Position numbers and translations under genes: made by a program
Part shown: piece by piece, positions 33,865-45,628 of the stretch
Layout of the letters: each line of letters opens with the position of its first letter
Position numbering within the stretch: position 1 is the stretch's first letter
The notes under the pieces: generated by a model
Told to the model about the DNA's origin: nothing
The model's database searches: none
The model's input: only the letters and a program-made list of their open reading frames with translations
DNA from: Dolomedes plantarius
Taxonomy: Eukaryota > Arthropoda > Arachnida > Araneae > Dolomedidae
Length of the DNA stretch: 64,000 nt
Assembly (NCBI GenBank): GCA_907164885.2
Contig: OU015491.1
Coordinates: forward strand, 118,157,431 to 118,221,430
Direction: 5' to 3'

Positions 33865-34111
33865 TATATAGATTAATCATTTGCTATATGTATATTTTGT
33901 ATACGCATATGTATATTTTATTGAGAAATTAATATTTCTCTAATTTGCAAACCAACGTGGTTGTAGCAAAAAGTGAAATATGAATAATAATTAATCCTTA
34001 TTATTTTAATTCAATCCTTAGTATTTTCAATGGGCATATAAAACAAACAAACAAATACGGACACACGTATACAAAATAATTAAAAATTCTCCAAAAGAAA
34101 AAGAAGTCTTT

Positions 34112-34180
34112 TGAGGGAACCGAACTCGCGCCCACGGCGTGGAAGGGTGATGTCTTTACCACTCAGCCACTGGGCGACTA
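34112..34180 (-). other. tRNA-like SINE head
   Basis: The minus strand reads CGCCCAGTGGCTGAGTGGTA (A box) and GCGAGTTCGGTTCCCTC (B box). It resembles the head of the SINE at 1935, but no body of that SINE follows; downstream on that strand is a T-rich stretch. It is not a folding tRNA. Confidence 0.55.
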
Positions 34181-34199
34181 TCGCAATTCTTCTATGATT

Positions 34200-36240
34200 G
34201 AACAGTTGGGAAAATAGCGGTTTTGCTGAGTAATGGTTGCCATTTTAGCGTACTATCGCCCTAAGATGCTAATTTTCCAGTTTTATGCTAATTAAACATA
34301 GAAATATTTATTTTTTTTAACTGAAACATATAAAAGATTTTAAGTTAGCGAAAAACTTATCGAAAAAACCAAGCCTCACTCGAATCTGTTGAATATTAAA
34401 CTCTATAGGTCTTCTTAAAATGTTGACGGAATAATTCTTGGTGCCAACTCGATTCTAGCAAAATCCCTAACTTTACGGAAAATTAAAAATTTCGTATCTC
34501 GGTTAATTTTTTACTTTGAAAGTTTATTTTTATCCCAATTTAAAGTACTCGCTGATAAGATTCTTCTACTTTTTGTTTTAATTTGTACGATGCTTGGTTC
34601 ATTCAGAATTTTATAATTTACGCAAACTGGTTTAACAAGGTGAGGATAGGAGGAAGAGGTGCAGAGTAAATTAAGCAGTACAGCGGTCTGACGAATTTTT
34701 GTACTTGGCGCGTTTATTCATTTGGCGTCTATTTTTTTTTTTTTTAGCTTGGCGTTGCAGGTCGACCGCCCTCCTTGATATTCACAAAATTCACATATCT
34801 TTGACTGTACAGAGTAAGTGCCAACGAGACATCAAGTAGTTAGTTGAATTACATATTTGTACCAAATCTTGATAAAAATATGCTTCTTTGTGAAAGAAAT
34901 ATTTCTTAATTGTAGAGCTTTTATATTTGTCAATCATATATGTAAAAAATTCAGTAGATGTTTTACCAAATATACAATACTGAAAACTATTATTTAAAAT
35001 ATTTTAGAACTAACAAACATAATGCTGGAACGTTTTTATTAAAATGTAACATACTAAGGTACAACATACATTTTTATCGCTTCTCATCAGATCTGTTTGT
35101 TCGAATACCTTCATCAACTGACAGAGATCAAAGTTTAAACTTATGTGTATCAATGCGATTAGCAAATCCATATACCCAAATAAACAAAAGATGCCCTCAT
35201 GTAAACTGACAATAAAAAACCAAGCAACCTAGTATTTCCCTGTCCATGAAGCTTAATGACTCTCTTTAGGAAGTGCTGTTCAAAGGAAATCACCCTTTTT
35301 CTGAGACCAACTGGCACGTTAAGTGCATTTGTCAGTACAGGCATTGCAATAATTAATCACTGCCGTGGCAAGTAAAAGGAAAAGCTCCTTAAAAATACAC
35401 CTTATTGTATTCTGTCGAGAATTCTTATACTGGCTTTTCAAAATTAACTACTACCAAGATTTTATAAAGCGTGACCAATATATTCAAAATCTGCAATAGT
35501 ATACAAAGGGGAAAAACACGCTTAGTAATTTGAAGGATATTCATTATTATTTGTAACGTTAAAATAAGAATTATTGTGATAAAAATGTTAAGCACTTAAC
35601 TATTGTGTAAAATAAACCATTGAAAAAGTAATACCTTTATCTTCCCCCTGAATGTGTGTATTTATAATTTTTTGATTAATTTGTATTGGCCCAGCATTTA
35701 AAACTGTGTTTTAGTTATAACTTTTAGATCCAAAGACCTGTTAATGTCAGACAGATAAAAATCCTCAAATATAATTTAAGTGTAACTCAACTAGACAAAA
35801 TGCGTAAAAAGCAATTTTCTCTTGATTAATAACCATATGATAAACGGATAGAAATTTTTAGCAAATAAAGAATCGAAGCGGGAATTTCACTAGTAAAAAT
35901 TTTAAATATTCAAAAATAAACCCGGCATAGAACAATATTCTAATAAAAAAAATTCTGAAAGTTTTAATAAACTAGGAAGCGATTACAAAGTGTAAGCGAA
36001 TTTAAAGTTAACGGAAAAAGAAACCAAAAAAGATATATTATTTTCACTGCTTATTTATATAAAGTTTTACTCGTTATTGCTATCAGTTTTCTATAAGTGA
36101 TGTTGGAACAAAAAAAAATCTGATTTAGTATTTTTTAATTATCACAATATTGACCCTAACAGATCCTATCCCAGATAAAGATTGTTTCCTTATTGAGGAT
36201 TTCTCCGAATAGTATGATTTACTTTAAAATCTGTAATCGA
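34200..36240. other. AT-rich stretch, nothing recognised
   Basis: Short open frames only, none with family resemblance. A T run lies at about 34732-34745. Confidence 0.4.
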
Positions 36241-36415
36241 TAAACTTGTTATATATTTTTTCTGAAATGTGTCAGGCACTTGTCTCTGACGATAAGTACT
36301 TCTTGACATTGTTCCATGAAGATCCGAGAAAATTTGCTGGCTACTTTATTATGGGAGCACCATATAGGCAAGCTAGCATTGCTCCCTATGAGGGAGATGA
36401 CATGGAAACTACAAA

Positions 36416-36486
36416 GCCTTATTCGGGGTTTGAACTCAAGCCCACTGAGTGCAATCTCAGAACGTTAACCACTATACTATGTAGGC
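36416..36486 (-). other. tRNA-like SINE head (Asp/His-like)
   Basis: The minus strand reads TAGTATAGTGGTTAACGTTCT (A box) and TGAGTTCAAACCCCG (B box). The spacing matches a tRNA, but the anticodon arm is poor. Sequence down to about 36300 may be the SINE body; I see no target duplication. Confidence 0.55.
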
Positions 36487-36654
36487 AGCTTGACCCATAA
36501 GCTAAGTTTTATGAAAATGCAAACATTATCCATGATACTAATTGAAAACGTAATCATAAAACTGTAAAATATTCTGAGACTTTTTTTACTTAAAGGAATT
36601 ATATGGGCATTTTTAAGTCGCTTAATGTTGAACATGAATGGCAATGTAATCCTG

Positions 36655-37297
36655 TATAATTGCGTTCAGTTCAGCCCCTCAGTAAAGAGAAGAGTTAACA
36701 CTGTAGTAGATTTAGTGTTAGCAAGGATGCACTACGATGTGGCCTACCATTTGATCTGATTCCAGATCAGCGCTGGAAGATATTGCCAGCAACAGAACTT
36801 AAGACACAAAACGAATCTATTAATGAAGGCTTCTTCTGGACTCACTTGCCAATTCTTTGTACTACAGTGGGTTTATTCTCTTTGTGATATCGAGGACAAT
36901 GAGATAACAGAATTTTTCGCAAAGAGCACGTCTGTTCGTCAAAAGCCTTTGATGATTTATCATTTGGCCTAATTTTGATACATTTAGAGTTCAATAATCT
37001 GAAGAACTCTGCTATGGTAGAGAAAGCTATGGGAAAGGCATTGCAGTGACTCATCAGTTTAGGATTTTCTATCTAAGGTTCCCTCACAGTACTGCTTGTG
37101 TTGTCTTCTAACTCTATCCAATCGTCTCAATGCTGTTATATTTCTGATTCGACTCAAGAGTTGTGCAGTCTATTTTCTTTGTAACTCTGAACATCCTCTA
37201 AACGATGAACATTTGGACATATGTTCTGCCTTAGATAATTTTAATTTTTCTCTGAAGTATTGGAAAGCAAGACAACTAATGGCTTCGGTGCCATAAG
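36655..37297 (+). pseudogene. non-LTR retrotransposon (LINE) RNase H and C-terminal tail, decayed
   Basis: Across several frames the plus strand gives SSGLTCQFFVLQWVYSLCDI and EDNEITEFFAKSTSVRQKP (about 36835-36945), a degraded form of the LINE RNase H motif WIPSH-GI-GNE-AD-LAK. Further on (37120-37295) it reads FLIRLKSCAVYFLCNSEHP, then NDEHLDICSAL and KYWKARQLMASVP-stop. The C-X-H-X-C spacing matches the short Cys/His tail after RNase H in Jockey/CR1-like elements. Reverse transcriptase and endonuclease are absent. Multiple stops and shifts show it is dead. Confidence 0.55.
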
Positions 37298-38463
37298 CAG
37301 GCATTTATAAATAACAATAATAATAATTACGTTTAATAAATTTATTGATTTAGTATTAAGGTTTGTAAATGAATATATATTGCAAGTTGAGGGATAATCG
37401 TACATATTCATTGTTTACAAGGAAATGAATAATTTTTTTGAATTAGGTATGAAAATTCTTTACTTTATGCCTGTTTATCTCTTTAGGGCTTTTATTTCTT
37501 AGCCAGTATTTTTATGTTTACATCATATGATTCAGTACTCTATGAGCGTTCCGAAATTTGCGTAGTTTTCTGAAAGTTTTCAAAAAATCAATTATAAGTT
37601 CCCTCTAAATGCGTTTATATACCAATGCAATCTATTAAGTTAGGGAAAAAATAAGTGGGAATCCACAAATGCTTTACCTATTTTTTTTCAATTCTATATC
37701 ATTGATTCATTAGTTGTTGCTAACATTTTTCTGTTGTTTAGGGGATTTTAATGATGAGATATCCAATCTCAAAGAGACAGTAGATAAAGAAACATAAAAT
37801 TTGATCATAGGTTTCCATTTTTTACATCCTTCAGGCGATAGATGGCTTTTACTTCCATTGGAAATATTTTATTTAATGTGTTTTAGGAAATATATTAAAA
37901 TGAACTCCCATTTGACTCTCTCCATTTCATATTTTGTTTTCCCTCAAGAAATGTAGATATTTTCGACATTGAATAAGATATTTACCACGTTTTTATTAAC
38001 TCGCTTTCTTGTTTGTCCAGTACAAATCTTGCAATCGGTTTTTAACTAACTTCCCGAATAGCTAGACATTTGAAACATTTAGAATAGCTCAGAACACGAT
38101 GACAATGCATTCGTTTAATACTTTTAGCCATCTCTAAGCAGAAAAATCCGCAAGGTGGCGCTTCGATCGAATTCAATGCTTGCACTTTTGAAATCAGATT
38201 CACATTACATGTGAATTTAGTTTGTTTACAAAAATATTGTTCGAAAAATTTTTAAAAATTATAAAAGTTAGCAGTTTATAAAGTCTGTGGATAGTGGAAA
38301 CGACTAAAAAGTGATTAAATAAAAGAAATTAAATAAAAAGGAAGTGAAAATTAAATAAAAGAAAGTGAAAAAGAATAATTAAGTGAAGGTTTGTGCAATT
38401 TAGAGAGAAAAGGAGAGAAAAATAAAATTAAATACAAATGAAAAATAATTAAATAGGAAAATA
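37298..38463. other. AT-rich stretch, nothing recognised
   Basis: Non-coding. 38305-38460 is A-rich with repeated ATTAAATAAAAG and AAGTGAAAA words. Confidence 0.4.
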
Positions 38464-38655
38464 TTACAATTTTGATTTGGCGAAATAAGAGGTCTTTCCA
38501 GTAAGTTTGGAGCAGTCAAACTCTTCGATGCGCAGTCCTTCGAAGGTTCTAACTCGGCTTAATGCGACGTAAGCCTGTCCCTTGGCGAAGAGTTTTTTTC
38601 CGAGGTACAGAACTGCGTGGTTCACGGTACATCCTTGCATTTTGTGCACAGTGGA
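38464..38655 (-). pseudogene. PIF1-type helicase C-terminal fragment
   Basis: The minus strand reads [20 protein letters not shown], then [20 protein letters not shown] and [13 protein letters not shown], ending with a stop at 38464. TVHKMQG and [10 protein letters not shown] are the end motifs of Pif1-family DNA helicases; the second contains the motif VI arginine. Nothing upstream continues the protein: the Walker motifs are absent. In arthropod repeats such a fragment most often comes from the helicase half of a Helitron RepHel protein; a free-standing PIF1-like gene is the alternative. No Helitron end is recognised nearby. Confidence 0.75.
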
Positions 38656-39480
38656 GGCCGATCATTTTCTTTCAAGTTGATGAGATAGTTCATAAAAAAA
38701 TTTTTAAAAAGTATTTATTAATACATAGAATTGTCAAGTTTATATGATTCAACAGAAAATTTAAAAACGTGGTATATAAAAAGTTCTTTTTATCTTGCAA
38801 TTATTGTATTTTTAATTTTATAAATCAAAAGCATTTTATATACACAGTAGAACATTTTTTCTACAAGCTTACAGTAAAAGACTATGAAGTGTTTATTTAT
38901 TCTGTACAGCATATTTTGAAATTGACACAAAATAATTTTAAATTTTTTCGTTTCTTTCGTAAAATGAATGTTTTGTAAATGTTACAAAAACAAATCACAT
39001 TTCTTGTAAGCAATGATCACATTTCTTGTAATCAATACTTTAGTTTCATTAAAGTTGTAAAAAAAACCTCTTCGTTGCTTATTTAAGCGTTAAAAACTTG
39101 TTTGTATTCGTGCATTTCTCTAATCCCCGCATGCACTAACCTAATAGAATACTATTTATTGTAATGATTTTATAAATACCATAGATAAGAAATTTCATTC
39201 TTAAAACAGTTTAGAGCGGATATAAATAATAAAAGTTTACAAAATCATGCAACATTCTGTCGTTATTATAACGTATGGAATAATATGCAAGAACAGTCTT
39301 CAACAACAGGGTATATCTTTTGCTTAACGGAGTCAGAGACAAAAGTTTTCGTTGGAGTTAAATTTATGATTTATAAAGTATACAGATATTGAATCTTTGA
39401 AGGAAATGTCAAGAATATATGTTGCTAAAACTATTTGGCATACGACACTAAATTATTTCTTATCGAAAAAAAGAAAAATA
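38656..39480. other. AT-rich stretch, nothing recognised
   Basis: No supported feature. Confidence 0.4.
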
Positions 39481-39601
39481 TTTAAATTTTAAAGACATAT
39501 TTCTATATTAGAGATATAAATACGCCTCTACGTTAATATTAAAATATTTCAATTTAAAAGGCATATTTCTATATTAGAGATAAAAATACGCTTCTACGTT
39601 A
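39478..39601. repeat. short tandem duplication, period about 66 bp
   Basis: CATATTTCTATATTAGAGAT followed by A-AAATACGC-TCTACGTTA is present twice, starting near 39496 and 39562. Confidence 0.85.
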
Positions 39602-39818
39602 CGTATATGGAATAATATATTGCTAGTTAACGGTCATATTTTGTGCATTTCCTCTACTGTTTACTTGTTTTGTTAATGGCTTTGATTTCCTAAAATAAGC
39701 ATTAAAAAAAGTAGCTGAATACATTGATAGTGATAATAATTTTTTTGAGAAAATTGATTTAATGTAAAGTATTATATTAAAGGCTGAGATGAATTACCTC
39801 ATATTGGAAAAGCCCATT

Positions 39819-39845
39819 AGCAATATGAGACTTTCTCATATTGCT
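39819..39845. other. 12-bp perfect hairpin before a tRNA-like head
   Basis: AGCAATATGAGA, loop CTT, TCTCATATTGCT. The tRNA-like segment starts immediately after it. Confidence 0.9.
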
Positions 39846-39960
39846 GGGCTGGTTTAGTGGTCAGGACGCTAGCTTCGAAGTCACGCATGTTTAAATCGTA
39901 TAGCATGCAGATAGTCATTACAAAGGCACTAAAAGGAGAAGCAAGGTGGATCGTTACAAA
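39846..39960 (+). mobile_element. tRNA-like SINE head, partial
   Basis: A box in GCTGGTTTAGTGGTCAGGAC (39848-39867). The presumed B box is degraded (TGTTTAAATCGTA, 39888-39900). Its 3' limit is not visible. Confidence 0.4.
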
Positions 39961-42507
39961 GCATAGAACCCATATTAATAATGAAAGCAAAAAAACTAGC
40001 ATCCTAAGGTTTTAAAATATGTATGGAGAAACAAACACTCTGCGTCACATTGGTGTAAAAAGCCAAAGTTTCAAGCACACTTTTAAGCCCATGCCACTTT
40101 GTAGAGTGGGAAAGAACGCGATGAAGCTTTTACACAATATGAGATTTCATCACATCACTGATCCAGTCAAATATCAGGAACGTATCAGGAAGTAGTATTT
40201 CATAGACACGAGGTTCAAATGTCTCCCCTATCTGACGATCATCATTAAGTTTATGAATAAATGCATTATGATTGTAATACAAAAAAAAAGGAAACATATT
40301 ATGTTTTGTTAAAAGAATGAGACAAGTTAAAGGGTGGGAATTAATGTTTCTCAGTCATAAAATTCCTCTCTGTGAGAAGTATAATTTTATGAGTAGTAAC
40401 TATACCCTAACTTGTCAGCGAAGATATATATGGGACATAAAATACAATTTTTATCTACTAATATCTTCAGCGAATTAATTTACAGGTTTAAAATTTTAAA
40501 AAAAGTCTTTACAAAAAGAGCGATTATATTTATTATTTAATAGATTGATGGAACAATGAAAATTACATTTAATACAAAACAATATTTCTTGTCCATGCCC
40601 AAATAATTCACTAGCAGGAGAGATGAAAATACACATCTAATATCTCTCATTTTGAACGAAACTAGTATGAGAAAATCTAAATACTTATTTCAAAAGCTCT
40701 ACTTTATATTATAATAGAATATTATACTACTAGCCCAAGTAAGAGGCCTCTGCCAAAATCTGAGCTCGAAGGCTTTACCCAAAAGATATGCAAAGCTGTA
40801 AGGCTTAACCTCTTTAAATCTCTTTAGACCATCTGAACTCATTCTAAAAATACTCTCAGCGAATTTGACTCCATCATCCAGGAACATGATAGTAGGAGTT
40901 TATGTGAAGAGTAACGTAAAATGTCAAAATTAGAGAAATATCCCATCAGAAGAAAATAAAATTAAATAGTAGCATTCATGACGTGACAAATGTGTTAAAC
41001 ATTTTTATGGTTAAAATGAAGCTACTTTGTAGTTCAATTATTTGAGAGTGCATTTAAGATACAATAAACTGTAAGCGAAATTATTCCTAACTGCCTTCAT
41101 AAAAATGTTAAGGTACTATGCTATGTAAAATTAATGTCGTGCATACGAAAAGCATTTTATGTCTCCAAATGACAATTTTGAGGAGTTCGAGAAGTGGAAA
41201 TAATACACGACTGTTCTAAATGCATGTAATTAATGCTAATTCAGCAGCTGAATTCTTTGAAATGACTAAATATTTCCTTTGAATAAGCAATGCAATCGAT
41301 GCTTTTAAACCTTCATTTAACAATTATGGACTCTTCATCCAGACATTTAATGCGTTCGTGTGAGCATTTAGAACCCCAGTTTTAGTTTATTCTCTGATGA
41401 AATCGTTCTCTCTGATGAGTTTTCGTAGTTTAAGATTCAGGAAATAATTGTGTAACTAAGGCAAAATGAGACAGACAGTCTAGTCTTACACATGTGTATA
41501 CCCTTGTTATACATTCATGAAATTGCACCTAACATTTAAATTTAAAATATACAGTTAAACTGAGCTAAAGAGAAGAAGTATTTAAGAATTTAACATGCAT
41601 ATATTTGTACGACTGAAGTGCTTTTGGCGAAGAATATTTCGTAATTATTTACAAATATTTTATCCATCGTATGTTATCAAACCAGAGATCTTAAAATCAG
41701 AATATTCAGATCAGGTAATGGCAGAATATTAATAATATTTATATGCATAAAAGTAACTTATGAAATTCATAATTCAAATGATGTTTTGAAGAAAGCAAAT
41801 AGTCTAACGCGAACACATATAGAGATATATCTCCAACATCAATCTAAATGTGGGATTTCTATGAAAATGTCAGTCCATGTATAATAAAATGATCCTGAAA
41901 ATTAGAAGATTGATTGTCTGATTCACCAAGCAAACCTGAACGCGAATTATGCATTTTGATTAACCAACTAATGAAACAATGTTACCTATGTAACACATAC
42001 TTCACAATTTATGGGGCAGTAAATGCTAATTAAAATTTTATGCTATTACATAAAACTTTTTTTCACTTTAATGGAAATATAGTTCTGTGGAAAAAAATAA
42101 GATTGTTCCGGAACATTCTGATGCTTTTAAAATTTACAGATGCTCTAGAATAAGTTGTTATAACGGGAATTATATAAAGACAAAGTTTCTGGTTTATAAA
42201 AACAGTTTTAATGTTTTTATTGAAAAGGATGTTATTGCGATAAAATGTGTCTTTTTTATTTCAAGAAAATATTACTGAAGGTTGGAAGCACTCCAAAAAA
42301 TTTGTTTTTCCGCTCTGGGAAACTAAGCTGATTCAGGAATTAAATAGAACTTTCGGGCTTTCCTGAAAAGTGTGAATACCTTTGTGAGAGAAATACCCTG
42401 GTCCGAAAGCATATTTCTGTAGACTGCTTGTTAGGCTATCTTAATGGGAAAGTGATCAGAGTCAGCTTGTGACAAAACTTAGCCGATGGGGATTTCTGAA
42501 TCGGAGG
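39961..42507. other. long AT-rich stretch, nothing recognised
   Basis: No coding signature, repeat pair or tRNA-like box I can support. Confidence 0.4.
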
Positions 42508-42508
42508 T

Positions 42509-42986
42509 AATTTTTCTTTAAATTGACAATTGAGTTCTACGATACAAATTGGACAATCATAACATGGCACAATGGTAAAGTATATCTTTTCTGGTATTGG
42601 GCTTGACCCGAGCCTGAGACTATTGTGCTTGATTGAAAGTTTCAGTGAGGCATAGTTCATTATCACATTCTCTGAAAATCTTCTATAGAGATCAGACGTA
42701 AATGTTTTGAATTATTTATGCCATCTAGGTATTTTTCTTTAAATTGACAATTGAGGTAATTTTTCTTTGAATTGACAATTGAGGTCTACGGTACAAATTG
42801 GACAATCATAATATGGCACAATGGTAAAGTAAATCTTATCTGGTATTGGGCTAGACCCGAGCCTGAGACTATTGTGCTTGATTGAAAGTGTCAGTGAAGT
42901 ATAGTTCATTATCGCATTCTCTGAAAATCTTCTATAGAGATATTAATATCAGACTCAAATGATTTGAATTATTTATGCCATCTTGT
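42509..42986. repeat. tandem duplication, period about 247 bp
   Basis: Copy 1 is 42509-42729 and copy 2 is 42756-42986, about 93% alike by eye (landmarks GGACAATCATAA, GACCCGAGCCTGAGACTATT, TCTTCTATAGAGAT). An extra short piece (AATTGACAATTGAGG) lies at the joint. On the minus strand each copy has a B-box-like GGGTCAAGCCC, so the unit may derive from a SINE. Confidence 0.85.
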
Positions 42987-43409
42987 ACTACCTCCATATC
43001 ATCATTTATTATATAAAATACGTATATATTAAAATTCTAAAAACTATTATAATCCAATTTTTAAATCTTGTATTTTCTATTTAAACAAACAAGTAAACAA
43101 AGAAAAACGCTCTTGAAATGCTGAGTTATAATAATGGGAAAACTAAATTTAATATAATAGTTTTAAACATTAAAAATGTACCTTAAAAATATAATTAAAT
43201 TTTACTTATACTTTACTGTTATATTGTTTAAAAATATTACAGCAAATTTAATCACTGTAAAAGTTTATGATGTTAAATATTATACGAACACTATCCACTT
43301 CTATCTCACATTCGAACGTCTAGAGAACATCAGAACTTCAGGAAATGAGGAAATCAAATAATAACATTTTTATGCACGTAAAATAGGTCGTGGCTAAAAT
43401 GTCCTCCAA

Positions 43410-43665
43410 GTTCTCAAATTTACCTCTGGAGGTACGGAGTCAAGTGCTCCGGTCTCGTCACTTGACTCGGTTCAAAATTACGGGACCGATGTTCTTCGAG
43501 ATTGGGTCAGACTTCAGCAATGGTGGTACCTCATCTTAAAGGGGAAGCTGCTTACTACCCTTCACCAAGGACCTGAGATTTGAAAACCTAGGTCCCTTGG
43601 ACTTGGTGTAGGCTTTCCTATACCAAGGGGATTAGAAACAACAACAACAAACAACACAAGCAACA
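43410..43665 (+). mobile_element. probable SINE with (AAC)n tail
   Basis: A GC-richer block with a B-box-like GGTTCAAAATTACGG near 43469 and a looser A-box region (about 43425-43445). It ends in AACAACAACAACAAACAAC (about 43637-43657). Its middle, TTAAAGGGGAAGCTGC followed by TACTACCCTTCACCAAGG, aligns with the body of the SINE at 1935-2229 (TATAAAGGGGAGCTGC, then CCATCGTCCCTCGCCGG), so the two families share a core. Confidence 0.55.
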
Positions 43666-43786
43666 TCGTTGTTACTTAGACACCAAGTCAGCTAGATAGA
43701 TCTGAAAATAAAATAAACAAAACGAACTGAAATATTATGCGAGAATTTAACATGGTCAAAGCAAAATGTGAAGGTTGTGAAAAAAT

Positions 43787-43801
43787 GGGGGGGGGGGGGG
43801 G
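43787..43801 (+). repeat. G homopolymer (15 bp)
   Basis: A rare G run in AT-rich DNA; its length is prone to sequencing error. Confidence 0.9.
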
Positions 43802-44699
43802 AATAAGGAACTTCAATTTAAGATACCTTATGTTTTACTCAGGAGATTTAGAAAAATGTAGAGAATAAACAAACAGACCAATAAATAATCAGCAATTATT
43901 CATATACATATAAATAATTGCAGAATTGATATTCATTTCTAATATTATATGCATAACAAAGGAACTACATGAAAACCACCGGGGTTATACATGATCAGAA
44001 AGAAAATAAAATCTGTTTCAAAATGTGTGGGATACTTTGCCTTGGAATTAGGTACTTTTTGAATTTTATCCCCAATAAAGACCTAAAAGGAAAACTTTAC
44101 TGATAGATGAGGGAGAATTTTCATTATGTCAGAAAGCACACGATTTATAAGCATAATTAATGAGGATTTTCTTGGAGAATAGCATCGCTACGTTTTAGGA
44201 AGAAATTCCACACACATGATTCGCGTAAGGATAAAACTTCGTTAGAAAGATGCACTACAAACACTTAGGAAACTTGTATGATATTAGCGTGGTATTTTGA
44301 AAATTACCACGAGTGAGTTGTTTTAGTTAATTACAAGATTAATATAAAACACTATGTAGACTTCAAAATACTCTGAACTTAACATTATGCCTCGCATAAG
44401 CAATTTAATATGCCTTGAATTACTATAAGCGATTAATAATTAAAATTTTAGTCGCTTCCAGCTTTTCAGCCATTGCAAAATTTAATCAGGTTTTAAACTA
44501 TTAAATAGATAGTACTTACATTAATAATGTGAATACAAGGAGAAATTCATATACGTTAATCAGCTTTTTACACTATTTCAATTATAATCTTAACTCATTT
44601 GTTAAGGAATAAGATATCATATTTTAAATTTAATCCTGAAGCTATAAGTATTTAAAATTTCTTTACTCAATACATCTCGAGCTATTCCTTTATTACTTA
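43802..44699. other. AT-rich stretch, nothing recognised
   Basis: No supported feature before the Helitron at 44700. Confidence 0.4.
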
Positions 44700-44877
44700 C
44701 TAGCGGCCCGTCCCGACTTTGTCCGGGTTGAACAAAATATTATACCAATAAATTTCCAGTTGATAGCCAATAAATTGTAAATCTTTTTTTACCTTAATAA
44801 TAACCTAAATAATACCTTAAATTAATTTTATGTTAATTAATAATTAAAATAAATTTTTTTAAAGAAAAAGGCGTTCC

Positions 44878-44957
44878 GGAGAACGGCTAGGTTCGAACCG
44901 CTAGCTTCAGAACAGAAGCCCACCGCGATAGCACTACGATAAGGATCGTTGAAGACT
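44878..44957 (-). other. tRNA-like module inside Helitron D
   Basis: The minus strand carries an A-box-like TTATCGTAGTGCTATCGCGG and a perfect B box GCGGTTCGAACCT. In the satellite only the A-box half (GCACCACGCTAAGG on the plus strand) is kept at each monomer start; the B box is gone. Confidence 0.6.
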
Positions 44958-45035
44958 TCGGCACAAAAAGCGGTAGAGGACAATAGCGGTAACAATGGAG
45001 ATTGTTAGGATTAAGCCCCTAACTTTATTTCTACT

Positions 45036-45473
45036 GATTAGATATACATAATTTATAGCCTATGTCCATCTGGAATACTGTACCTTTCAAACAGTGAACG
45101 AATTTTTCAAATAGGTACAGTGGTTCTGAAGATTACCCTCCACGTACAAAATCGCTCTCTCTTTATATATAAGTATATAGATGATCAGATATACATAATA
45201 TATAGCCTATGTCCATCTGGAATAATGTACCTTTCAAACAATGAAAGAATTTTTCAAATAGGTGCAGTGGTTCTGGAGATTACCCTCCATGTACAAAATC
45301 GCTCTCTCTTTATATATAAGTATAGATGATCAGATATACATAATATATAGCCTATGTCCATCTGGAATAATGTACCTTTCAAACAGTGAAAGAATTTTTC
45401 AAATAGGTGCAGTGGTTCCGGAGATTACCCTCCACGTACAAAATCGCTCTCTCTCTTTATATCTAAGTATAGA
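45036..45473 (-). repeat. three 145-147-bp tandem units of the Helitron 5' end
   Basis: Units begin at 45036, 45183 and 45328 (GATTAGATATAC or GATCAGATATAC), each ending in the Helitron TC terminus (plus strand ...AAGTATAGAT). They are more diverged from each other than the long-monomer satellite and lack the first 105 bp of the later monomer. Confidence 0.9.
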
Positions 45474-45628
45474 TTATAGAAGTATAGATACACATTGGTA
45501 TCTCAAAATTGGAGTAAGAGATGAAATAAAAATACAAAAATAAAAAAAGGATTTTAAGTAAAGAATGTTCTTTTAATTATTTTAAGCACCTAAAATAATA
45601 TTCAAATTAATATTACGTTACTTAATAA

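Larger units (their letters stand above)
32885..33872 (-). mobile_element. Helitron C, interrupted by a MITE
   Basis: On the minus strand the 3' end reads ACCCGGGAAACGCCGGCC, then AAACAGCTAG (CTAG at 32885-32888), followed by host T: a GC hairpin just before a CTRR end. The 5' end reads A^TCTATATATAAAAGAG once the MITE at 33616-33864 is set aside. It lacks protein-coding capacity. The interior carries three tandem GC-richer units (33108-33500). The 5' start resembles those of the other Helitrons in the window (TC followed by TATATATAAA). Confidence 0.7.
44700..45473 (-). mobile_element. Helitron D, the apparent founder of the satellite
   Basis: On the minus strand the 3' end reads CCCGGACAAAGTCGGG, then ACGGGCCGCTAG (CTAG at 44700-44703) followed by host T. 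The 5' end is A^TCTATACTTAGATATAAAG at 45473. Hairpin plus CTAG end, TC start and A/T flanks mark a Helitron. No protein is encoded. It holds a tRNA-like module on its own sense strand (44878-44957). Its 5'-terminal 250 bp correspond base for base to the satellite monomers from 47209 onward, and its last 145 bp are already triplicated here. Confidence 0.75.
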
